The position numbers and the translations under genes were made by a program. The notes beneath the pieces were generated by a model. It was given only the letters and a program-made list of their open reading frames with translations, searched no databases and was not told the DNA's origin. From Candidatus Pacearchaeota archaeon (lineage in GTDB: Archaea > Nanobdellota > Nanobdellia > Pacearchaeales > GW2011-AR1), in the NCBI GenBank assembly GCA_019659125.1, contig JAIFVX010000002.1, positions 96,002 through 160,001 of the forward strand: a stretch of DNA of 64,000 nt, read 5' to 3'. Every line of letters begins with the position of its first letter. Position 1 is the stretch's first letter. This document shows, piece by piece, positions 26,060 through 33,794 of this stretch.

Positions 26060-27871
26060 ATGAGTGGTGAAGAGCTTTCAATTATTGCAAATCGATTACG
26101 CAGAGATTCCTTGCTGATGACAACTGCCGCAGGAAGTGGGCATGCAAGCTCATGCCTTTCATGTGCTGAAATTATAACAACTTTATTATTTCACGAGATG
26201 AGTTATGACCCTTCAAACCCTGGACACCCTGATAACGACGAGTTTATCCTTAGCAAGGGGCATGCAGCCCCGATCTTATATGCTGCACTGTTTCGTGCAA
26301 AATGCATCAATGAGGATCTTCTCAGTTTAAGAAAATTGACAAGCAATCTTGAAGGGCATCCTATTCCCGGAGCAATCCCGTGGATCAAGGTGGCCACAGG
26401 AAGTTTGGGGCAAGGTCTTTCAGCAGGCGTCGGCATGGCACTTGCCGGTAAATTGAAAAAAAGAAGTTTTAGGACCTATGTTCTCTTGGGCGATAGTGAA
26501 TTGAGTGAGGGATCAAATTATGAGGCATTACAACTGGCAACCCACTATTCATTACACAATCTCTGTGCTATTGTTGATGTCAATGGACTTGGACAACGTG
26601 GAGCGACCATGTTAGGAACAAAGATTGATGCATATAAGAAACGGTTCGAGTCATTTGGATGGAAAGTCTTTACTGCTGACGGGCATTCAATACAATCACT
26701 GATGACGGCGTTTTCCGGGGCCAAAGCATCTAAGACTCCTAGCATCATCCTTGCTAAAACAGTCAAGGGAAAAGGAGTAGCTCTCATGGAAGGAAAGAAT
26801 GGATGGCATGGAAAAGCATTGACGCCGGAACAGCTTCAGAAGGCTCTTCTAAAATTCCCCGAGCAGGATCTTCCTCCAGTCAGGATTGAAGTTCCCGAGC
26901 CTAGTGAAGAAAGAGAAAAGGCATCTGATCTCGTGCTTTCGAGCTATAAAGAAGATATCTCCACGCGGGAAGTCTATGGAAGGACACTTGCAGAGTTCTC
27001 TAAAAGCTACGATCGAATTATTGCAATCGATGCAGAAGTAAGCAATTCCACGTTTTCTGAAGAAGTAAAGAAAAATACCCCTAAGCAATTTGTCGAGGCA
27101 TATATTGCAGAGCAGAACATGATCGGCATGGCACTTGGATTGTCAAAAAAAGGATATAAGGTATTTGCATCTTCATTCTCTGCATTCCTAACACGAGCCC
27201 ATGACCAATTGAGGATGGCTGCCTATTCTATGGGAAATTTCACGGTATGCGGAAGTCACTCCGGAGTTTCTATAGGGGAGGATGGAGCATCGCAGATGGG
27301 GCTTGAAGATATTGCCTTATTCCGATCATTGCCAAACACTATTGTCCTCTATCCATGCGATGCCCTTTCTACACAAAAGCTTATGCTTCTTAGCCAAACC
27401 GAACAGGGTATAAAATATATCAGGACAACAAGACCCAAGACTCCTTTGCTTTATGATCCTGAAGATGAGTTTGCTATCGGTGATTTTGGGGTTGTACGAG
27501 AGTCTCCTAAAGATAAAGTTGTGCTTGTAGGTGCAGGTATCACAGTACATGAGGCGATGAAAGCACATGCCTTGCTCGCCGAGGAGAGAGTTGCTGCTGC
27601 TGTCGTTGATCTGTATTCCATAAAGCCATTCAACACTAAAGAATTCATAGAGTTCGTGAAGGGACGAGGCAAAAAGGTAGTGGTTGCTGAAGACCATTAT
27701 AAGGAAGGAGGTATTGGAGAGATGCTCTGCAGCGAGCTTGCTGACACCGATATTAAGATAACGTGTCTTTCTGTCTCCGAGGTACCTCACTCAGGAACCT
27801 GTGAAGAACTTCTCGATAAATATGGAATCAATGCTGCCGCTATTGTCGAAGCAGCTAGGAAATTGCTTTAA
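26060..27871 (+). CDS. tkt: Transketolase, single-chain
   Basis: 603 residues. TTAAGSGHASSCLSCAEI and FILSKGHAAPILYAAL are N-terminal TPP-domain hallmarks. LLGDSELSEGSNYEALQLA is the GDG-like ThDP/Mg motif, AEQNMIGMALGL lies in the Pyr domain, and VVAEDHYKEGGIGEMLCSEL in the C-terminal domain. It interconverts ketose and aldose phosphates in the non-oxidative pentose phosphate pathway. Many archaea encode it as two subunits, whereas here both halves form one ORF. It is monocistronic and leaderless by TATA spacing. Confidence 0.92.
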   Translation: MSGEELSIIANRLRRDSLLMTTAAGSGHASSCLSCAEIITTLLFHEMSYDPSNPGHPDNDEFILSKGHAAPILYAALFRAKCINEDLLSLRKLTSNLEGHPIPGAIPWIKVATGSLGQGLSAGVGMALAGKLKKRSFRTYVLLGDSELSEGSNYEALQLATHYSLHNLCAIVDVNGLGQRGATMLGTKIDAYKKRFESFGWKVFTADGHSIQSLMTAFSGAKASKTPSIILAKTVKGKGVALMEGKNGWHGKALTPEQLQKALLKFPEQDLPPVRIEVPEPSEEREKASDLVLSSYKEDISTREVYGRTLAEFSKSYDRIIAIDAEVSNSTFSEEVKKNTPKQFVEAYIAEQNMIGMALGLSKKGYKVFASSFSAFLTRAHDQLRMAAYSMGNFTVCGSHSGVSIGEDGASQMGLEDIALFRSLPNTIVLYPCDALSTQKLMLLSQTEQGIKYIRTTRPKTPLLYDPEDEFAIGDFGVVRESPKDKVVLVGAGITVHEAMKAHALLAEERVAAAVVDLYSIKPFNTKEFIEFVKGRGKKVVVAEDHYKEGGIGEMLCSELADTDIKITCLSVSEVPHSGTCEELLDKYGINAAAIVEAARKLL

Positions 27872-27876
27872 AAAAG

Positions 27877-27886
27877 TTTATATATA
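27877..27886 (+). promoter_or_regulatory. TATA box deciding the GTG start at 27908
   Basis: tttatatata is centred about 26 nt before GTG 27908. This supports a leaderless transcript with a GTG start for the secreted repeat protein. Confidence 0.5.
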
Positions 27887-27907
27887 AGATACGTTGTATA
27901 AGTTTTT

Positions 27908-29125
27908 GTGAAGTATTACTTTCTCTTTCCAATTCTTGTTCTCTGTGGTTCTATTCTAGCGATAAGTCTAGCCTCCGCCGAGGAGGCTACCACGACACTT
28001 CGTGTAATCACGAATGTCATAAATGACAACGGCGGTACTGCCACTTCCCAGGATGCTGCATTTTCCGTTCGAGCACCGTGGATAAGTCCGGGAAATCCAG
28101 AGTTTGTACCGATATATAACGATACAGACCTCACCTTATTCATGGAGCCTGGACCGTATGATGTCACCTATCGTGCACCAAGGAACGAGTACTTCTTAGA
28201 TTATAACCGAACTGTTTCGGAAGGCTGTTCTGGCAACATCCAGGTTGGTCAGCATATTATTTGCACCGTTACCTATGATGATCCGGATCTTTCTGGCTTT
28301 GGTTTTGTTCATATCGTCACTCATGTTATTAACGATAATCTTGGCACGGCAAACCCTTCAGATTTTGCATTTTTCATAACTTCGCCAACAGGCGATGGTC
28401 GTCAACGTCAAATCGAAGCTAGAGAAGCTGATATTACTGTATTACGAGATCCTGGACCGTATGATCTTTACAGTTTTTACAGTAAAACTGGCGGATACAC
28501 AAGAACTCTTTCTGACGACTGTTCGGGTACTGTGGCTGCAGGCGAAACTAAAACGTGCGTGATTATATATGATGATCCACCCCTTATTCTGCTTCCACAG
28601 CACTGGTGTTACCAGGAATCCTCTACTATTAGCACTCCTTGCGGCGGTTTGGCAGGTGGTTCATATTCTTCGTCAAACAACGATACCTTATGGATGGATG
28701 GAGATTGGCATACGACACTCTATTCATTTCAAAGACCTGGTATCGTGGATTATTATACGACTTACAAAAAACCTGCTCGTGCACTTCCAACAAGCGTTTT
28801 GAAACTCAAAGACTATACGGAAGAAGGCGATACGTTATTTAGTTTTGATACTACGTATAAAATCCCAGAAGCATGTTTTTCTCAAAGTGATTTACAATTT
28901 AGATTTACATTAGGGTATGGGGCAGACTCGGACTTTGTAAAAAGTGCATGCTGGGGCGGCAACACATGGGTGGTTTTTAGAAATCTTGTGAAGGATGATG
29001 CTGGAATGATGGAAGAAGCCATGATTTGGGGAATGGCAGCAACTGAAAAGGACTGCAAAGTGCTGCAGAAAGGGCGGGAAAAGGAGTGCATGAAAGCAGT
29101 AAAAGAAATGAGGCATAATAATTGA
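27908..29125 (+). CDS. Secreted protein with two beta-sandwich-like repeats, function unknown
   Basis: 405 residues. The signal peptide is YYFLFPILVLCGSILAISLASA, with likely cleavage after ASA. Two ~95-residue repeats follow: VITNVINDNGGTAT...GPYDVTY...GCSGNI...CTVTYDDPD and VTHVINDNLGTAN...GPYDLYS...DCSGTV...CVIIYDDPP. Each has a Cys pair, resembling prealbumin-like/SpaA-type repeats seen in cell-surface proteins of Patescibacteria. A unique ~180-residue Cys-containing tail (CYQESSTISTPCGG, ACWGGN) follows. Possible N-glycosylation sequons include NDT and NRT. It may be a surface or adhesion protein. It abuts the convergent prs gene with no gap. Confidence 0.65.
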   Translation: MKYYFLFPILVLCGSILAISLASAEEATTTLRVITNVINDNGGTATSQDAAFSVRAPWISPGNPEFVPIYNDTDLTLFMEPGPYDVTYRAPRNEYFLDYNRTVSEGCSGNIQVGQHIICTVTYDDPDLSGFGFVHIVTHVINDNLGTANPSDFAFFITSPTGDGRQRQIEAREADITVLRDPGPYDLYSFYSKTGGYTRTLSDDCSGTVAAGETKTCVIIYDDPPLILLPQHWCYQESSTISTPCGGLAGGSYSSSNNDTLWMDGDWHTTLYSFQRPGIVDYYTTYKKPARALPTSVLKLKDYTEEGDTLFSFDTTYKIPEACFSQSDLQFRFTLGYGADSDFVKSACWGGNTWVVFRNLVKDDAGMMEEAMIWGMAATEKDCKVLQKGREKECMKAVKEMRHNN

Positions 29126-29992
29126 TTATAAACCCTTCTTCAGTGCATCAGCAATCAAGGGCGAAATGTCAATCTGTGCATATTTGTTAGGGATTGTGTT
29201 TGTCGTAATGAGTTCTGCATATTTTGTAATCAATGTGTCAGCATTCTTCACAAGCACTCCATGAATCCCTATGCAGATGATCTTTTTTGCCCCTTGCTTC
29301 TTCGCCATCTTAAGAGCTCCTGAAATTGTCCTTCCCGTACTTATGATATCATCAATTATAATGATGTTCTTTCCAAGCTTTTTCTCCTTCTGCTTTATGT
29401 GCTCTGAGGAAAATCGCGTCTTTTCCAAGATGACTACTTTCTTATTGAGCATATCGGCTATTTTTTGGCTCCATTGCGCGCTTTCCTTATCAGGGCCGAC
29501 GATAGTGAAGTCATCCTTGAATCTTTTCCTTATATAATTAGCTATGAGTTTGTTTGTTGTGATGCTTGTTGCGTGCTTTGAAATCTGACGCATGCTGTGT
29601 AGCCTGTGCAAATGAGGATCGACTGCTATGATCTTATCAAAGTGCGAGAACATCTCAAGGATATGCAATGATGAGAAGCTATCGTAATTAAAGAAATGAG
29701 TATCCTGGCGCATATAGGGAAGATATGTTGCCACCAAGATGACTTTCTTTGCATGATAATCTTTGGCGATTCCTCCTGCAAGCAATGTCTCAACAATCTT
29801 CCTGTTTGGATCCCCCGAAAGAGAATTGATGATCACCACCGTCTTGTTCTTTGGATTGTCTTTTAAGGAGATGTGGAACTCAGAGTCGGGGAAATCCTCG
29901 ACCGTAATGGGTACATAATGTGCTTTCAGCGCACGTGCAACGTGCTGTGCAATCTCTTTCGTTTCGGGAAAACTAGCTATAAGCAATGACAT
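29126..29992 (-). CDS. prs: Ribose-phosphate diphosphokinase (PRPP synthetase)
   Basis: 288 residues, typical of short archaeal Prs. The PRPP-binding loop is NIIIIDDIISTGRTISGAL. The conserved ATP-side segments are FPDSEFHISL and VDPHLHRLHSM, with IVGPDKESAQWSQKIA. It makes PRPP from ribose 5-phosphate and ATP, linking the pentose phosphate enzymes here to nucleotide synthesis. Unlike most neighbours it appears to have a short leader: TATA is centred ~37 nt upstream and a GGTGA Shine-Dalgarno site lies just before the ATG. Confidence 0.92.
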   Translation of the reverse strand: MSLLIASFPETKEIAQHVARALKAHYVPITVEDFPDSEFHISLKDNPKNKTVVIINSLSGDPNRKIVETLLAGGIAKDYHAKKVILVATYLPYMRQDTHFFNYDSFSSLHILEMFSHFDKIIAVDPHLHRLHSMRQISKHATSITTNKLIANYIRKRFKDDFTIVGPDKESAQWSQKIADMLNKKVVILEKTRFSSEHIKQKEKKLGKNIIIIDDIISTGRTISGALKMAKKQGAKKIICIGIHGVLVKNADTLITKYAELITTNTIPNKYAQIDISPLIADALKKGL

Positions 29993-30024
29993 TCTTCACC
30001 TTTGATACGTTCACACGAAGATTG

Positions 30025-30034
30025 TATATAAATC
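30025..30034 (-). promoter_or_regulatory. TATA box of prs (leadered, with Shine-Dalgarno)
   Basis: The minus strand reads gatttatata, about 37 nt before ATG 29992. That leaves a leader of roughly 10 nt carrying aaaggtgaaga before the ATG, in contrast to the leaderless genes nearby. Confidence 0.5.
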
Positions 30035-30036
30035 TA

Positions 30037-30600
30037 TCAGTAGAGACGAGCATCGCATACATGCGTATCGCTGCTATTAGTTTCGTTTCTCACTCTGAAA
30101 ACACAATCCCTATAATCTTTTGACTTCTCTAATAAGACTGCAGTTGACTCGGTTGGGAGGAACGGCCCATTAAGACTATAATAATAAGCATCGAATAAAT
30201 CATGAAATCTGACCAATATAAAATAGTATTCGCTGCAATCTATAATATTATATTCTGTACTATAACCTCCTCCACTCCAAACTTGAACAATTTTAGCAGG
30301 GTTTTTCCCTTCACAATAAAAATGTTTTTTAAATGAGAATGAATTTCGATAGTAAGACAACTCTTTGCCGTTAACATTGATAGCACCTCCGTTTTCAAGA
30401 AGAGCATCCATATCTTCCCTTGATATTGATGATCTTGCTGTAAAGCTGTGATTGTTTAAAGCCGGATATTTTTCTTGGCTTTCAATGAGAGTTTTAACAT
30501 AGCTTTGACGAACTTGTGTTGGGCTAGTAAAATAATATTTAAATAAGGCTATTAGAATAAGCATTATCACAAGTATTGTTATAACGATAGACCTCTTCAT
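30037..30600 (-). CDS. Membrane-anchored extracytoplasmic protein, function unknown
   Basis: 187 residues from ATG 30600. A single N-terminal helix, RSIVITILVIMLILIALFKYYF, acts as an uncleaved anchor or signal. The rest is predicted outside the cell and has four cysteines (FYCEGKN, IIDCSEYY, DCVFR, HVCDARLY) that could form two disulfides. I recognise no domain. The track's start at 30774 is rejected because ATG 30600 precedes the anchor and sits 25 nt from a TATA element (tatttaaaaa) shared with the PfkB gene. Confidence 0.6.
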   Translation of the reverse strand: MKRSIVITILVIMLILIALFKYYFTSPTQVRQSYVKTLIESQEKYPALNNHSFTARSSISREDMDALLENGGAINVNGKELSYYRNSFSFKKHFYCEGKNPAKIVQVWSGGGYSTEYNIIDCSEYYFILVRFHDLFDAYYYSLNGPFLPTESTAVLLEKSKDYRDCVFRVRNETNSSDTHVCDARLY

Positions 30601-30619
30601 ACCGCTAGAGAGCTTAATT

Positions 30620-30629
30620 CTTTTTAAAT
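30620..30629. promoter_or_regulatory. TATA element between the membrane protein and the PfkB kinase
   Basis: ctttttaaat is centred 25 nt from ATG 30600 on the minus strand. In the plus direction it predicts a start near 30650, leaving a ~25-nt leader with aaagaggg upstream of ATG 30676. Confidence 0.45.
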
Positions 30630-30675
30630 ATTCCCTAGAATGATTTTTATACTGACAGTCCCTGAAAGAGGGATG

Positions 30676-31566
30676 TATGACATCATAACGCTGGGGAGCG
30701 CAAGCCTTGATGTTTTCGTAAAGACGAAAGAGGAGATACGGAAGCATAAGTCCCACACTGATCTGTGCTACCACCTTGGTGAAAAGATCCTTGTCAACAA
30801 GCTTTCATTCAACACGGGAGGAGGAGGGACAAACACTGCAGTTGCCTTTTCAAGGTTAGGATTAAAGACAGGGTACATGGGAGTTGTAGGGCATGATGTA
30901 CAGGGGATTATCATCCTTCATGAATTAAAAAAAGAAAAAGTTGATTTTCTTGGAAGTATGAAGAAAGGTAACACTGGATATTCAATCATTCTCCCGAGCG
31001 ATACTGATCGGGCCATCCTTTCATACAAGGGAGTTAACAATGAATTTAGCATTCATGATGCTCATTATAAGCTGGCAAAGTGGTTATATGTTAATACGAT
31101 GCTAGGCACAAGCTTCTCTACCGCTCAGGCCATCATGAAAAAACATAAAGGGAAAGTTGCAGCAAATATTAGCCTGTATCTTGCTAAAGAGGGGTTGAAA
31201 AAACTGTCTTCTTTTCTAAGAAGGCTCGACATTCTTGTTCTTAACAAGGAAGAGGCTTACGCCTTGACGAAAAAGAAGACTATTCACGATGCATTACAGA
31301 CCCTTTCGACACACACTGCAGGAATTATTGTTATTACCGATGGTTTCCATTCTTTACATGCCTATGATGGCAAATACTGGGTAAAGAAGGTGAAGAGGAT
31401 AAAGCCCGTAGATTCAACAGGTGCTGGAGATGCATTCGGAGCTGGTTTCGTTTATGGGATCATGAAAGGGAAAAGTCTGATGAAAAGTCTAGAGCATGGT
31501 AGCGAGGAAGCACACTCGGTACTCCTTCATGTGGGGGCAAAGAATAATCTCTTGAGAAAATTATAA
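30676..31566 (+). CDS. PfkB-family carbohydrate kinase
   Basis: 296 residues from ATG 30676. DIITLGSASLDVFVK, FNTGGGGTNTAVAFSRLGL (first PfkB signature), LVLNKEEAYALT and VDSTGAGDAFGAGFVYGIMKG (second signature with catalytic Asp) are all present. The family phosphorylates ribose, fructose, nucleosides or fructose 6-phosphate. Placement just before GAPDH and PGK makes a glycolytic or ribose kinase role possible. No motif settles it. The start was moved from 30640 because conserved sequence begins at MYDIITLG and an aaagaggg site precedes it. Confidence 0.8.
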   Translation, partial: YDIITLGSASLDVFVKTKEEIRKHKSHTDLCYHLGEKILVNKLSFNTGGGGTNTAVAFSRLGLKTGYMGVVGHDVQGIIILHELKKEKVDFLGSMKKGNTGYSIILPSDTDRAILSYKGVNNEFSIHDAHYKLAKWLYVNTMLGTSFSTAQAIMKKHKGKVAANISLYLAKEGLKKLSSFLRRLDILVLNKEEAYALTKKKTIHDALQTLSTHTAGIIVITDGFHSLHAYDGKYWVKKVKRIKPVDSTGAGDAFGAGFVYGIMKGKSLMKSLEHGSEEAHSVLLHVGAKNNLLRKL

Positions 31567-31571
31567 TATCA

Positions 31572-31580
31572 AAATTTAAA
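31572..31580 (+). promoter_or_regulatory. TATA box of the gap-pgk operon
   Basis: aaatttaaa is centred about 35 nt before ATG 31611, giving a predicted leader of about 9 nt. It lies in the 44-bp gap after the PfkB gene. Confidence 0.45.
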
Positions 31581-31610
31581 TAGTTCTGATTCTAGGATGA
31601 GTAAAAGAGC

Positions 31611-32591
31611 ATGAACATCGCTATCAACGGTTTTGGAAGAATAGGAAAACAATTCTTTTTGGCATGTATGGAACAAAAAGTATCATGGAACTTTGTCATC
31701 AATGATATCGCTTCCCTGGATTACTTAGCATATTCATTGAAGTATGATACAGTACACCCAACTCCTCAGGAAAGCGTGAAGCATGATGGGAAGTATCTCT
31801 ATTTTGGAAAGAAAAAAATGAGAGTCTATACGGAAATGGATCCCTTGAAACTGCCATGGAAAGACGAGAAGATTGATGTCGTCGTTGATTGCACAGGCAT
31901 GTTTACTGAAAGGGAAGGAGCAATGAAGCATATTCAGGCAGGAGCAAAGAAAGTACTGATATCGGCTCCTGCAAAGGGGCACGATTGCACCCTGGTATGT
32001 GGAGTCAATAATTCAATGCTCAAGAAAGACAACAGAATTATTTCTGCAGGAAGTTGCACTACAAACTCTGTATCCCCTTTGGTAAGCATTCTTCACAATG
32101 CGTTTGAGGTAATCAGCGCTTCATTCATCACAACACATGCTTATACTGCAACCCAAAGGCTTGTTGATAGTGCTGACAAGAAAGATATGAGGCGAGGAAG
32201 AGCCGCTGCTGAAAACATTGTTCCCTCAACCTCGGGCGCGTCAATTTCTGTTGTCGAAAGCATTCCTGAACTGAAAGGTAAGCTAACAGGCTACGCATTA
32301 CGAGTTCCTGTTGCTGATGGTTCTCTTTCAAGTGTATTCGCTCATGTGAGAACAAACACTACAGCTCAGGAAATAAATGCTCTTTTCAAAAAACAAGCTG
32401 AAAAGATGAAGGGAATCCTTTTGTACAATGAAGATGAGATCGTCTCTTCAGATATCATCCATAATCCATCTTCATGTATATTTGACTCAACTTTAACAAG
32501 CGTTACAGGAAACCTTGTAAGTGTCGCCGGATGGTATGATAATGAATGGGGATATTCAAATAGACTTGTTGATGTCGTTAAACTTCTTTAA
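31611..32591 (+). CDS. gap: Glyceraldehyde-3-phosphate dehydrogenase, bacterial/eukaryotic type I
   Basis: 326 residues. INGFGRIGKQFFLA is the NAD-binding loop. The active site SAGSCTTNSVSPLV places the catalytic Cys near residue 149, and ITTHAYTATQRLVDSADKKDMRRGRAA holds the catalytic His and phosphate site. GWYDNEWGYSNRLVDVV closes the fold. Most archaea use a distinct archaeal GAPDH (class II), so this looks like a bacterial-type gene acquired by transfer. It is followed by pgk after only 2 nt. Confidence 0.93.
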   Translation: MNIAINGFGRIGKQFFLACMEQKVSWNFVINDIASLDYLAYSLKYDTVHPTPQESVKHDGKYLYFGKKKMRVYTEMDPLKLPWKDEKIDVVVDCTGMFTEREGAMKHIQAGAKKVLISAPAKGHDCTLVCGVNNSMLKKDNRIISAGSCTTNSVSPLVSILHNAFEVISASFITTHAYTATQRLVDSADKKDMRRGRAAAENIVPSTSGASISVVESIPELKGKLTGYALRVPVADGSLSSVFAHVRTNTTAQEINALFKKQAEKMKGILLYNEDEIVSSDIIHNPSSCIFDSTLTSVTGNLVSVAGWYDNEWGYSNRLVDVVKLL

Positions 32592-32593
32592 CT

Positions 32594-33781
32594 ATGAGTA
32601 TATGTACTATAGATCATCTTCTTCTGCAGAATGAGAAAATCCTTCTTAGGGTCGATATAAATTCTCCCGTTGTAGAAGGTAAGATACTTGACTCCCCACG
32701 AATGGCTGAGGCAGCTGAGATGATTAGGGTCCTTCTTGAAATGAAGGCGCGAGTCATCGTTATTGCCCATCAGGGGAGGAAAGGAGATTCAGATTTCCTG
32801 CCTTTGAAACAACATGCTGACCTCCTTAGTAAAAAAATAGGTAAAACCATCCAGTATATTGATGATCTTTTTGGGGAGAGAGTGGAATATGTGATTGCAG
32901 GACTGAAGCCCGGAGAGGCGATTATGTTAAGGAATGTCAGAGAGTATGATGATGAAAAAGACGTTGATTCCAAGAACAACCGATATCATTCATTCTCTAC
33001 CCTTTTTGATGCGTATGTGAATGACGCATTCTCAGTCTGCCACAGGAAACAAGGGAGCATTGTTATTCCCCCTCAGCATCTGGAGAGTGCCATGGGTAAT
33101 AATTTTGAGAAAGAGCTGAAGGCTGTGGAGAGATTTAAAGAAGCCAGAGGGAAAGGTGTCTATCTTATTGGAGGCTCGAAGATTGAAGATTATATTCCTT
33201 TATTCAATGTCTTGAAGAGCAAGAATAATCTAGTGCTTGCCTCAGGGGTGCTTGCCAACGTGTTTTTGGTTGCTAAGGAAATAGACTTGGGATATGAAAA
33301 GAAATGGATTAAAGAGAAAGGATATCACAAGCTTATTCCTCAGCTGAAAGGTGTGCTACGCAAATACGGAAAGCAGATAATCTTGCCAGTTGATTTTGCA
33401 TTTGGAGACAAAATTAGGAAGGAAAGAAAACTAAAGCAAGCTCCATTCAAGGAAAAGATATGGGATGTAGGCCATGATACTGTTGCACTGTTCAAGAAGC
33501 ATATTGACCTTGCAGATATCATATTCATGAAAGGCCCTCTAGGATACTCTGAGCTTCCTCTCTTTGGGTATGGCACGGTTGAGATTCTGACCCATATTTC
33601 AAAGAAAAAGGCATTCAGCCTTCTTGGGGGAGGACATCTCACGACAACCATCCAGCACTATCATATTCCTAATCATTTTTCGTACATCAGCACCTCAGGA
33701 GGGGCCTTAATTGCAGCCATCTCCGGAGAGAAACTTCCTGGCTTAGAGGCATTGGAAAAATCTACTTGGAAGAAATTCTGA
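32594..33781 (+). CDS. pgk: Phosphoglycerate kinase
   Basis: 395 residues. LLRVDINSPVVEGKILDSPRM is the substrate-binding start (RVDxN), VIVIAHQGRKGD the HxGR-type loop, and FDAYVNDAFSVCHRKQGSI the NDAF signature. YLIGGSKIEDYIPLFNVL and the C-terminal FSLLGGGHLTTTI and YISTSGGALIAAI follow. It makes ATP from 1,3-bisphosphoglycerate. The GHL/HQG spellings resemble archaeal-type PGK, unlike the bacterial-type GAPDH beside it. The pair forms a lower-glycolysis operon with almost no spacer. Confidence 0.92.
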   Translation: MSICTIDHLLLQNEKILLRVDINSPVVEGKILDSPRMAEAAEMIRVLLEMKARVIVIAHQGRKGDSDFLPLKQHADLLSKKIGKTIQYIDDLFGERVEYVIAGLKPGEAIMLRNVREYDDEKDVDSKNNRYHSFSTLFDAYVNDAFSVCHRKQGSIVIPPQHLESAMGNNFEKELKAVERFKEARGKGVYLIGGSKIEDYIPLFNVLKSKNNLVLASGVLANVFLVAKEIDLGYEKKWIKEKGYHKLIPQLKGVLRKYGKQIILPVDFAFGDKIRKERKLKQAPFKEKIWDVGHDTVALFKKHIDLADIIFMKGPLGYSELPLFGYGTVEILTHISKKKAFSLLGGGHLTTTIQHYHIPNHFSYISTSGGALIAAISGEKLPGLEALEKSTWKKF

Positions 33782-33794
33782 AGCACTATTTAAC

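Noticed and set aside
31597-31614. Five-codon upstream ORF (MSKRA) overlapping the GAPDH start as a coupling leader
   Set aside because: The TATA centre is only about 20 nt before this ATG, so the transcript would probably start after it. Evidence is too weak.
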